From: Athripsodes cinereus
Taxonomy: Eukaryota > Arthropoda > Insecta > Trichoptera > Leptoceridae
Length of the DNA stretch: 64,000 nt
Assembly: GCA_947579605.1 (NCBI GenBank)
Contig: OX388325.1
Location: 3,281,572 to 3,345,571, forward strand
Direction of reading: 5' to 3'
Shown: positions 54,940 to 64,000 of the stretch, piece by piece
Layout: each line of letters starts with the position of its first letter
Numbering within the stretch: the first letter of the stretch is position 1
Notes under the pieces: model-generated
Seen by the model: only the letters and a program-made list of their open reading frames with translations
What the model was told of the DNA's origin: nothing
Databases searched by the model: none
Position numbers and translations under genes: made by a program

Positions 54940-56181
54940 TAACAGGACTTCACAGCCAGAATTTAATTTGAAATCGTTCGACTATATGCAAAAAATTGCC
55001 TAAAAACAGGTGTTTACTCCAAATTTTAACTTTTAAACTACGTACGAACCAATAAACTACGAAGCATTAAAAAAATACTGTCTCTCTTTTTGCGGTAAGT
55101 GAAAAGGGAGATAAAGAAATGAAGTATATTTCACTCATTATCTATACACCACTTGGTCACTAACACACGTAAATATAGTTAATATTATGTCCGAAAAACT
55201 ACGAACATTAAAAAATCACTGTCTCTCTTTTTGCGGTAAGTGAAAAAGGAGGTAAAAAATGCGACGTACGTGATGTATATTTCACTCATTATCTATGACA
55301 CCAAATGACACAAAAATCATTGCGTACAAAGACATAATTTTTAACAAGATTGTGCACTCCATTGAAAAAACGGCATGTATAATGCAATTGATGCACCAGA
55401 GGTCACCAAGGCCCACCTGCGAGAGAGCATTCATGCCCCAAGAGTTATAAATAGGCCTACATATACCTATACATGAATATAGCAAACACGTAGGTAGGTA
55501 GACTATTATTATTTTTGCTGGATAATGGTAGGTGTTTACTTAATTGGCGTTCCCTTCTCTCTGCTTACTCCACATGGGATGTGGCGTGAGGGTATAGATA
55601 GATTAATCAAATCATTGGTCATAAAAAAGCTTATTATCTTTACATGTCTACCTTGTTGTATGTACATATATGTGGGCGTATAAGTGGGTATATTTCCAAT
55701 AAAGTACTCAAATACTTTTTTTTTAATAATACTCAGTTTTATTCTGCAACAATTATATAATTTATATTATACACCTTAAAAAGTACACGTAAAGTAGGTA
55801 TATTTGAGTTTATCCATAATTTGTTGCACCATTCTGCATTGAGTTGACCATAATTTATTCTTTCTTCTGGGACGTCAAATTAAGATGGCTGCCTTAAGAA
55901 ACGGCGACTGTGGCACCAGTGCTGCAAAAGTATAAAAGAATATTTAATATGTTTTTCCCTTGTTTATAATTTTTGACTCCACCATTAAATTGCAAACAAC
56001 AAAAAGTCCGGGATTTGGAGAGAATGATTCATGCATCTTTAGTATCACAAAAAAAGATTTGAGTCATCATTATCCAAGGATAAATTTACAATCTGTCCAT
56101 ATATTTGCAGAGTATTTTTTCATCATCGAAATAAAACAAAATTATAGCAATAAAGTGATTTAATGTGTAATCATGTCTTAT
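54940..56181. other. No gene; dispersed repeat fragment at 55541-55600
   Basis: A short pair of direct repeats (TGTCTCTCTTTTTGCGGTAA with GTGAAA) occurs at about 55080 and 55220. 55541-55600 is the reverse of part of 34440-34690. The rest is featureless. Confidence 0.4.
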
Positions 56182-56297
56182 GGCCGGTTTCAATAATCTA
56201 TCTATCCGTGACTATCGATTGAAATGTATGATTCAAAATATAGAACACAATAGATTTCAATCGACAGGAGCGGATAGATAGATTATTGAAACCGGCC
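56182..56297. mobile_element. Short hairpin MITE
   Basis: GGCCGGTTTCAATAATCTAT then CTATCCG is perfectly inverted at the right (CGGATAGATAGATTATTGAA then ACCGGCC). Inner sequence TCGATTGAAAT/ATTTCAATCGA also pairs, so almost all of the 116 bp can fold. Flanks TTAT and AATAA may include the target. Confidence 0.8.
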
Positions 56298-58701
56298 AAT
56301 AATGCACAGTCTTATTAAAGTACAATGTCTTTGTGCTAAAATTTCACGTGGAAATGGAATGTCAAAATATAAATATTATATGTTTCCATAGTAACCATAC
56401 ATGCAAAGTGGTTTCTGCAAATACGTAAATATATAATATGCATATTTAGAAAACTTCGAATACTCATAATAATCTAAAAATCAAATGCAATACTTAAATC
56501 ATTCGCAAACTAGTGAATGGCATCATGAATAAATACATAAAATAAAATAATAATAATTGTACCAAAGCTTGTTTTAAAACATACATATGTATCCGAGATT
56601 CAAACATGTTGCGTGTATTCATATATCAGCTTATTTGAAATAGTAACATGAAAATAAGATAATACGTGCTGATTTTACTATATACCTAAATATCAGGATA
56701 TCAGTTAAGAACTATGTACTTACATTTGCAAATGATAATTCAAGTCTTAGTAATTCTCCATCACCGTTTTAATATTGTCACTAATCATCTAATCATCTGA
56801 TAATCTGGAAAGTATAAAACATAAAAAATTTATTAATTTATTCTATCAGAAACATTGTTTGCTTACTCACGCGTATTAAAATATTTTATTTTTAATAATT
56901 ACTTTAGGAAGGGTTACGTTACAAAAAAAAATATGTCAAAAACAATATAATATAAATCAACCATTATAATATACTCACTCATTTTGATCATGTGAATAAT
57001 ATGTAGCTAATTTATTTTTTCTTAACATTCGTAATGACTCTTTCGTCATTTTAAATAATGAAAAAATTAAAATAAAACTATAAATCAGTGTATTTAGTAT
57101 ATTTCTGATTTAATACTAATACTCACAAAAATAACAAAATGTTGCTATGACAACAGTATTGACATCGGTGAATGTCATTCTGAGGAGTTCATACACAAAG
57201 TTACCTACATCAACTCTAGAACATTGAAACTAAGAAAACAGCATACCTAAATAAATTTGGTGAATTCTTTGCAGAGTAGGTACCGGCAGCAATTTAGATC
57301 CCTGATACCGGATATATTTCTATGTATTTGTATTATTTTATCATAGTCTTTGTAAGGTATACGAACTGTAATTTAGTGTTAAGAGCATATTTTCTGTATT
57401 CATCTTTTAATAATTGGATATTAGCTGGCACTTTGCGTTTATCATTAGAAAAGAAATTTGTTGCAACTAATAAGCAAAAAGAGAAATAGGCGGATATGCT
57501 GAGGTCAATCTACAGTTTTATTAAGTACACAAACAAGTTCACCAACATTAAATAAAAAATAAAAAAATACTAATTTATTTGAATTAATTATATAAAACAC
57601 TTATTTGTAGTGTTTAAACTGTGACTTTTTATTGATTAAAAGTCACAGTGGATATAATATAAATAAGTGATTTATTTGTAAGTAATTCAACATGAATTTC
57701 CACCGAGAACCGTCGGTTGAAAATATCAACTTCACTGATTTATTTTACTTCATTCATAGTTAAATATTTGTGAAAAATGGATCGGTGTGCCTTTACTTGT
57801 GAACTCCTCATCTATAGTACTGAACACTCATTCTCGTATTCGTCGATTCGCATTTTGACAGACATGGAAATAAATATTATTTAGGTATATTAAGTTATAA
57901 TGTTTTTTTTTATGAAAAAAAAAACATTAATATAGGGATTACTTGATGACACATATAAAAATATGTTTCCTTGGTAAAAATCAAGTAATCTAGTGCTGTA
58001 ATTATGTAGTTTCAAGCATAAAACCATCTCTATTTTTTAATAATTTTAAATAAATAATCAGACGCAGATTCAACAGCGTGCCGACTCTTTGGCTCGGCTG
58101 GCCGAACTAAAACCGAATTTTGAGTTCTACGGAAATTTTCATAAAAACTTTCCCGCAAGCGGAAAATTTAAAATGAAAATTTCAAAATATAAATAACACA
58201 TCACGCTATCATAATCATATGATAAATTATTCAATTAAAATTGTTTTAAATATGTTTTCCTTATTCGAACTTGACGAACTAAAAATTATATTTTCTTATG
58301 TGCACGTCACAAATCCCATTTTTTTCGCATATTAAAAAAAATACGGCTAAATATTACCCAAATTTAAGAAAAATAGGTTTTTTCTAAAGCATCCTTGGAG
58401 CTAAATTTACTTCATCATTTATGTAACCTCTAAGATGATTGTCTTAAAATACCTCTGCTAGTCGTGATGAAATTTCGGAAGGTGTTTTTCAATCGATAAT
58501 TTCTACATGAATCTCTCGGTTATTTTTTTTATTATTATTAAAAATACATTAAAATATGTTCAAATTTTGATATTATCAAAAACAAACAGTAAAAATATCA
58601 TCTCGATCACGAAAATATTGCAATTAATTAATAATCAATGTTGAAAAATGGTTGCGTAAAATCATGTGACAATTTCGAGTTCCCTACCTATCAAGGGCGA
58701 A
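56298..58701. other. No gene supported
   Basis: About 2.4 kb of AT-rich DNA. Two local hairpins are seen: ACTGTGACTTTT/AAAAGTCACAGT near 57618-57650, and GATTACTTGAT/ATCAAGTAATC near 57939-57991. No coding signal. Confidence 0.4.
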
Positions 58702-58983
58702 ATTGCATCTCAATACTCTGATGCGCCATTCATCTATGTGTATGTGTTTAGATATGAGGAATAACTGCCATCCTTATTGATCCTGATTTGTATATTATTC
58801 TTCATCAAATTTGAAGATTATGTTGCTTTGTCGAGTCGTAGGAACACGTTTCAAAATGGTGAATATTTAACATCTAAAGTCATTGTAATTTCACAAAAGT
58901 AGTTTGTTTTGTGTGTAGATTTTCATTGTATTTTTTCGTTTTCAGATCGTCAGCCACGTGAACATCTGTCCGATAATACTCTT
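58702..58983. repeat. Solitary copy of the 287-bp repeat
   Basis: Nearly identical to the trimer at 54084-54939, including the 5' hairpin and the terminal AATACTCT, but bounded by unrelated sequence. This copy defines the natural ends of the unit (ATTGCATCTC ... ATAATACTCTT). Confidence 0.85.
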
Positions 58984-59012
58984 GTGTTTTTGTATATTTT
59001 TAATACAGTATG

Positions 59013-59328
59013 CCAATTCTGAATCTTAGTTTCTGTTGAACTCCAGATGTGGGGATGGGGAAAAAATTGTCTTTTATTTAATTTAAAACTCTGGGAGTGA
59101 TTTTGAACAGTACTTCTTTATTCGACGATTTATAGGGAAGAGGAAATACAACATACAGTACTACACTGCAAATGTATGAGGTGTTGCCACCATAAAAATA
59201 CTATAAATAAAAATATAATTATTGTTGATTCAACAGTTGCACTAATTTTGTATAAGGAAATAGTTCATTTTGACAGCATTTGAGCTGTAAAAGTTGGTTT
59301 AGTTAGTGCGACTAAGATTCAGAATTGG
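59013..59328. mobile_element. TIR element with 18-bp inverted ends
   Basis: CCAATTCTGAATCTTAGT at 59013-59030 is perfectly inverted at 59311-59328. The 316-bp interior is non-coding. Target duplication is uncertain. It lies just after the solitary 287-bp repeat. Confidence 0.6.
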
Positions 59329-59949
59329 ATATAATATCCTTGTATTGTCTTCGAGGTGTGATGTACTCATTGATGAGCTGAGAACAGAGAATGAACAACT
59401 GAAGATGAGAGTCAGCTGCCAAATATAAAAATGAATTCATATTCTGCTATATTCAAAGAACTCGTAATTTATTTAATATTGACAGTTGTAATATAACTCT
59501 GGTTTCCCTTCAATACGAATAAATCTTTTGCCTTTTACTAAAGTTGTAATATATTTTTATTAAGGCATTCCGCTTGACAAGTGATTTGTGCCTGTTTGCC
59601 TGTATTAAATTATGTTCAGTATTATAACTATAATAATGCAATTTGTTCTTAAATGTTATACTTAATATATGTTTCTTATACTGTAATAAATCAATTTTCA
59701 AAAAGTATTGTTTCATTTTATCAAAAAAAAAAATATTATTTGAAAAGTAGTACCTACCTATAATATACGCATATTATGTGCCATCTGTGGTTATTCTGGA
59801 AAGCTTTTATTACAAACTATTACACTGCAGTCTCTATAGATGGCAGTGTATAGTTCCCCCAGAATACCAATATAATCATAATGAATTTCGAATCCCAATA
59901 TTGGTACCTTCGCATCGGATCTTCCATACATTTTTTCTGTCAATTTTCT
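59329..59949. other. Spacer with a possible coiled-coil coding scrap
   Basis: At about 59370-59425 one plus frame reads IDELRTENEQLKMRVSC, like the coiled coil of a retrotransposon ORF1, then stops. Nothing else is recognised. Confidence 0.3.
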
Positions 59950-60062
59950 CTCTCTCTTTTTATTTTGTTGGCTTTCACCCTTGAGGGTGTTCCTAGCCAG
60001 AAACTGCAAGAAAAAATTATTAGATCAGCAAAAAATCAGGAAAAAATACAAAAATTCAACAT

Positions 60063-63000
60063 TCAAAGCTTCATCAAATGGGTCTTGAGGAACAGGACAA
60101 GGAGTTTGAAAATGTTTTGGTCTCTAGAACTCAAGAGCAAGGAAATATTTGTAGGTAGTGGAACCCTGTAATGTGCCAGGTCATTAATCAAAGTTGGGTA
60201 GATGTTGTTGATCGGGCATTCGAAAAATAAATGATCAAGATCCTCCTCCTCTTGGCAGTCGCACAGAGGAGAGTCGATAACGTGGATTCTGTATAGATGG
60301 GATCTGGTACAGCAATGAGCTAATCTCATTCTGCAGATTGTGGAGGTGTCAGCCTTACTCATTAAAATTTCTGAAAACCAGGGTTTCATTGACACATCGG
60401 GTTGGATTAAGGCATACTTTCTTCCTTTGAGTTGACTGGTCTCTGACCATTCTGCCTGCCAGGACTGGATGAGATTCCGGTCAAATAATAAGGTGTAATC
60501 AGAGGCTGAAACAGATCCAGATGGATTAGGGAGGTCCGTAGCCAATTTGGCTAATAGGTCTACCGCCTCGTTGCCCGGGATACCGCAGTGACTTGGGATC
60601 CAGCCCAAAACCACGTCTACACCCGAAGTCTGAAGTTTATGTAGGAGGTCTCTAATTTCTAAGGATAATAGATCATCTGGTCTGGACAATGCAGGAGAGA
60701 GAAGGGCCTGGAGAGCACTTTGAGAGTCACTGAGTATGAGAGTTTTAACCTTGAGCTGGCGAATGGTCAGAGCCCTTAGAGCTTCTCTGATAGCAAGACA
60801 TTCCGCTGTGAAAACCGACGACTCGTCTCTGAGCCTGAACATTTTATTGGTGTTGTCTTCAAAAAGGAAGGCGGCTCCTGTACGACCTCTATCACTTTTC
60901 GAGCCGTCTGTATAGATTAGATGCCAGTCGTGCCAATCAGAATCAATAATTGATTTAAAAATACGAGGTGCGAATGTGCCATTACTGACACCCAGATTGA
61001 GAATAACTTTTGGTTTAAAACTTAGAGTGGAAAATGACATAGAGTATACAGGAAGAACTGCGAAGCTCTCCAACAAGGGAGTTTGGATTTTTCTATAGCT
61101 AGTAACAAGAGTCGGTGGATCTTTACCTCTCCATACCGGTAAATGGGTTACCAAGTAAGAGAGGAGCTGAAGTTTGTGAGACAGCGGGTGATCGATGATA
61201 CGTAAGATTTTGACTAAAAATCTGTCACATACGAGCTGTCTGCGTAGTTCAAGTGGGGGGTCCGCAGCCTCTACCTGTAAGGCGTTGACAGGGGAGGATC
61301 TCATCGCACCCGTAATCAACCGAAGAGACTGAGACTGGATCCGGTCCAGTCTCAACAAGTTTTTCTTGGAAGTTGGGGCTATTAGGAAGGATCCAAAGTC
61401 CAAGTGGCTGCGGATAAATGCAGTGTAGAAAATTTTTTGTGTCGAGGGGTGGCAACCCCACCAGACCCTGGAAACGGCTCTCATGACATTGAGACCGGCC
61501 TGACACTTGGAGTGTAAGTGTTCAATGAAAGAATTCCATCTAAGACCAGAGTCCAATATGACCCCCAGGAATCTTATTTTGTTAACAGAATTGATCAACT
61601 GTTGGTCCACTTTAACTTTCAGGAGGACTGGATGGAGTTTTCTGGAGAATACAATGCTTTTACATTTCTGGGAGGAAAGTGTAAAACCGTGGTCTGACAT
61701 CCAACAGTTCAGAGAAGAAAGTGAAGATTGCAAGGAGGCCTGGAGGGTGTCTATGGATTTATTTGAGCTATAAACGAACAGATCATCCGCGTATTGCAGA
61801 ATTTGGACATCCGAGGATAGGGACTGCGAGATATCATGTGTGTACAAGTTGAATAGAATGGGTGAGAGCACTGAGCCCTGCGGCAATCCTCTGTGAACAG
61901 TTCTCCTGATAGGAGGATGATTACGGGCATTAATTATCAGTTCACGTCCAGATAGAAGATTGCGGATAAAGGAGGAGAGGGTAGGAGGAATGCCCAAATG
62001 ATCAAGCTTTGCACACAATTTAGGAATAATAACATTATCAAAAGCACTATTGATGTCCAAGCATACACCTCCCAAGAGCTCTCTCTTGGATAAGGATACG
62101 TGGACATCTGTGACCAAGGTGGCTACACTGTCCATGACTCCCATTCTCTTCCTGAAGCCGAATAGGCAAGGAGGCAACTTCCTGTTACCTTCTATGAACC
62201 AATCTAGCCGATTTTTCACCATGTGTTCTGTAGTTTTGGCTATTGCTGAGGAGAGTGCAATTGGTCGATATGATTGGCCCAGATTTGGGTCAGCTTCAGC
62301 TTTCAAGATTGGAACAATGATCTGAGTCTTCCACGAGCAAGGTAATTTGCCTGTAATGAAAATAGTATTAATAATGTTGAGTAAATATTCTAGAGAAACC
62401 GTTTGTAGTCTTTGTAAAAGGCTGTATGTTATTCCATCGATTCCCGGGGATGTATCCGAAGTGCATTCCAGGACTAGCCTTAGTTCTTCGTCGCTGAACT
62501 CCTTGTCAATCTCTCCAAGAGGAGGGTGGGAATAGGAATGAGAAATTTCATTGTGATTTGGCACTGAAGGGGGGGCTAGTCTGTCCGCGAATTCAAGGAT
62601 CCATTTGTCTGAGGATGGATGGAGTTTAGGAGGTGAGAATACCCCTCTAAATCTCTTAATATTGTCCCAGATCCTAGAAAGCGGTGTGTCAGGGGACAAA
62701 GAGGAACAGAAGTCTTTCCAACCCTGCTTTTTTTTCTTTTTCAAGGTTCTTTTGGTTTTGGCCTCGACATGTTTAAAGTGAATAAAATTATCCTGGGTTT
62801 TGTTCTGTCTGAAAACGAGCGCCGCAAGTCTCCTATCGTTAACTGCGTTCTCACAATCTTGGTCCCACCAAGGGGCAGGGGGAGGTCTGCGGAGTTTTCT
62901 CTCAGATTTTTTTGGAATTGAAGACTCGACAGATTCGGTTATAAGTTCTACGAATTGTTCGTAGCATGCCGAGATGTCGTCAGGATTAACTGTAGGTAGG

Positions 63001-63776
63001 GATGGGATTCTATTCTCTACAGTTTGACTATATTTCATCCAGTCAATCCTTGCAAGATTGTGCCTCTTTATTTTTAGTGAGAGCGAAGAAGAAAGAATGA
63101 AAGGTTGTGGGGGTACGAGCAGAATTGGGAAGTGATCACTTCCACAAGGATCGTCCATCACAGACCAGGAGTAAAGGGGTGAAAGAGAAGGGTCGGCGAG
63201 TGACAGGTCCACTGCGCTGGGGCGCTGGTTGGGATTTTGGAATCTAGTTGGGGTCCCATTATTGAGAAGGCATAAGTGGGATTCATTCATAAGGTCAAGG
63301 ATCTGACGACCCATTCTGTCGGTTTGGCTTGAGCCCCACAGGTTATGATGGGAATTGAAATCTCCCAATATTAGGCAGGGAGGAGAAAAGAGAGAGAAGA
63401 GTGACGTGAGTGAGTCCAAATTAGGCTTTGGAGAGGGGGGAATGTATATAGAATATATATTGATGTTCAGGGTTTGAATTGCACAGATCTCGTAGCTACG
63501 GTTAGAGGTAGTAATTGTGATGGGAAAGAAAGGAATTTGTTTTTTGATGAAAATGGCAGAACCACCTTTACCATCAACGCGGTCGTCCCGAACACAATGG
63601 TAGCCCGGGATGCTAAAATGAGATCCCGGGATTAGCCACGTCTCCTGGACCACCGCTACGTCGATGGAAGAGGTTGACAGAAGACTGAGAAGTTCATTTT
63701 TTTTATTGCTAAGGCTTCTGCAGTTCCACTGCAGAATCTTAGGGAGAAGAGGGGGAGGGGGTTGGGGATTGCCCAT
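60063..63776 (-). CDS. ORF2 protein: APE endonuclease, reverse transcriptase, RNase H
   Basis: One open frame of 1237 residues. Endonuclease (about 1-225): KILQWNCRS, VQETWLIPGS, GDFNSHHNLWG (about 137-147), SAVDLSLADPS and SDHFPI (about 213). Reverse transcriptase (about 470-760): YRPIALSSAIAK, LDINSAFDNV (first Asp), RGLPQGSVLSPILFNLYTHD and LQYADDLFVYSS (YADD about 661-664). RNase H (about 945-1080): IYTDGSKSDRG, FTAECLAIREAL, LSDSQSAL and GWIPSHCGIPGNEAVD, keeping the D-E-D-type acidic residues. A C-terminal Cys-His cluster CDCQEEEDLDHLFFEC lies at about 1173-1188. It nicks target DNA, primes reverse transcription there and removes RNA. No damaged catalytic residue was found. Start chosen at the ATG that overlaps ORF1 by 38 bp, as in the relative at 8728. 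Confidence 0.92.
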   Translation of the reverse strand: MGNPQPPPPLLPKILQWNCRSLSNKKNELLSLLSTSSIDVAVVQETWLIPGSHFSIPGYHCVRDDRVDGKGGSAIFIKKQIPFFPITITTSNRSYEICAIQTLNINIYSIYIPPSPKPNLDSLTSLFSLFSPPCLILGDFNSHHNLWGSSQTDRMGRQILDLMNESHLCLLNNGTPTRFQNPNQRPSAVDLSLADPSLSPLYSWSVMDDPCGSDHFPILLVPPQPFILSSSLSLKIKRHNLARIDWMKYSQTVENRIPSLPTVNPDDISACYEQFVELITESVESSIPKKSERKLRRPPPAPWWDQDCENAVNDRRLAALVFRQNKTQDNFIHFKHVEAKTKRTLKKKKKQGWKDFCSSLSPDTPLSRIWDNIKRFRGVFSPPKLHPSSDKWILEFADRLAPPSVPNHNEISHSYSHPPLGEIDKEFSDEELRLVLECTSDTSPGIDGITYSLLQRLQTVSLEYLLNIINTIFITGKLPCSWKTQIIVPILKAEADPNLGQSYRPIALSSAIAKTTEHMVKNRLDWFIEGNRKLPPCLFGFRKRMGVMDSVATLVTDVHVSLSKRELLGGVCLDINSAFDNVIIPKLCAKLDHLGIPPTLSSFIRNLLSGRELIINARNHPPIRRTVHRGLPQGSVLSPILFNLYTHDISQSLSSDVQILQYADDLFVYSSNKSIDTLQASLQSSLSSLNCWMSDHGFTLSSQKCKSIVFSRKLHPVLLKVKVDQQLINSVNKIRFLGVILDSGLRWNSFIEHLHSKCQAGLNVMRAVSRVWWGCHPSTQKIFYTAFIRSHLDFGSFLIAPTSKKNLLRLDRIQSQSLRLITGAMRSSPVNALQVEAADPPLELRRQLVCDRFLVKILRIIDHPLSHKLQLLSYLVTHLPVWRGKDPPTLVTSYRKIQTPLLESFAVLPVYSMSFSTLSFKPKVILNLGVSNGTFAPRIFKSIIDSDWHDWHLIYTDGSKSDRGRTGAAFLFEDNTNKMFRLRDESSVFTAECLAIREALRALTIRQLKVKTLILSDSQSALQALLSPALSRPDDLLSLEIRDLLHKLQTSGVDVVLGWIPSHCGIPGNEAVDLLAKLATDLPNPSGSVSASDYTLLFDRNLIQSWQAEWSETSQLKGRKYALIQPDVSMKPWFSEILMSKADTSTICRMRLAHCCTRSHLYRIHVIDSPLCDCQEEEDLDHLFFECPINNIYPTLINDLAHYRVPLPTNISLLLSSRDQNIFKLLVLFLKTHLMKL

Positions 63777-64000
63777 GTTTAAAAAGTGAGAGAATAGAAC
63801 TAATTTCGGATGCTACGTTGGACGGTATGTTACTATTATTGATCTTAACTAAGTTTAGAATAAGTTCTAAGATGTATGGGATGGTTTGAATTGATAGTTG
63901 ATTAGACAGATCATGAGCTGAGCTATTAACTAGTCCAGCACCATTAGGAATAGTAGGCTGTTGACCGTTTGGGAAGAGTAAGAGATGATTGTGAGATGAA
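63739..64000 (-). CDS. C-terminal part of ORF1 (partial, runs off the window)
   Basis: The frame is open from the window edge to a TAA at 63741-63739 and ends in SEISSILSLFKHGQSPTPSP then SSP. It overlaps the ORF2 start by 38 bp in a different frame. The matching tail in the decayed relative (8963-8688) has the same length class and position. The zinc knuckles expected for this ORF would lie outside the window. Confidence 0.65.
   Translation of the reverse strand, partial: SSHNHLLLFPNGQQPTIPNGAGLVNSSAHDLSNQLSIQTIPYILELILNLVKINNSNIPSNVASEISSILSLFKHGQSPTPSPSSP

Larger units (their letters stand above)
59950..64000 (-). mobile_element. I-clade-like non-LTR retrotransposon with intact ORF2
   Basis: Minus-strand element whose ORF1 continues beyond the window. 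ORF2 is complete, with a short 3' UTR (59950-60062) that is A-rich on the minus strand. It shares domain order, ORF overlap and many motifs with the decayed copy at 4000-10060 but differs in sequence, so it is a related, younger family. It could be active if ORF1 is intact. Confidence 0.85.

Overview
The window is eukaryotic, AT-rich and dominated by transposable elements. Non-LTR retrotransposons with APE-endonuclease, reverse transcriptase and RNase H, piggyBac with TTAA target sites, a BEL/Pao remnant, tRNA-derived SINEs, pogo-like and other TIR MITEs, and short introns all point to an arthropod, most probably an insect. I cannot fix the order from sequence alone. There are no operons, ribosome-binding sites or CRISPR arrays.

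Layout. 1-4000: pogo-like MITE, retrotransposon 3' ends in opposite orientation, and a non-LTR ORF1. 4000-10060: decayed minus-strand I-clade element carrying two younger insertions, one with a clear 10-bp target duplication. 10357-19266: one very large minus-strand gene, about 2858 codons open. It has an N-terminal segment with a possible PD-(D/E)xK nuclease signature, then a NACHT/STAND NTPase, then about 1500 residues of ankyrin repeats. This is an NLR-like architecture. 19794-28540: a piggyBac remnant beside the 5' end of that gene, split by a 7552-bp tnp2/CACTA-like transposon (19838-27389). The transposon holds two convergent genes: a two-exon transposase and a multi-exon DUF4806-like gene whose last exon is repeated eight times. 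29825-33318: a second, near-identical copy of the 5' part of the NLR-like gene plus its flank and the whole piggyBac, without the CACTA-like insertion. It therefore gives the empty site. 33388-40645: tandem repeats, a SINE cluster, a TIR element and a fold-back element. 40650-43000: deleted BEL/Pao element. 43800-51470: tandem repeats and MITEs in otherwise featureless DNA. 51885-53860: 5'-truncated non-LTR element. 54084-58983: a 287-bp repeat as trimer and monomer. 59950-64000: non-LTR element with an intact 1237-residue ORF2; its ORF1 runs off the window.

History read from the junctions: piggyBac inserted next to the NLR-like gene; the gene start plus piggyBac was duplicated (or two haplotypes were joined in assembly); the CACTA-like element then inserted into one piggyBac copy with a GT duplication; that piggyBac copy and the second gene copy were each truncated. 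The NLR-like gene, the CACTA-like element with alternative terminal exons, and the empty site are the main points of interest. All family calls are from motif recognition without database searches.
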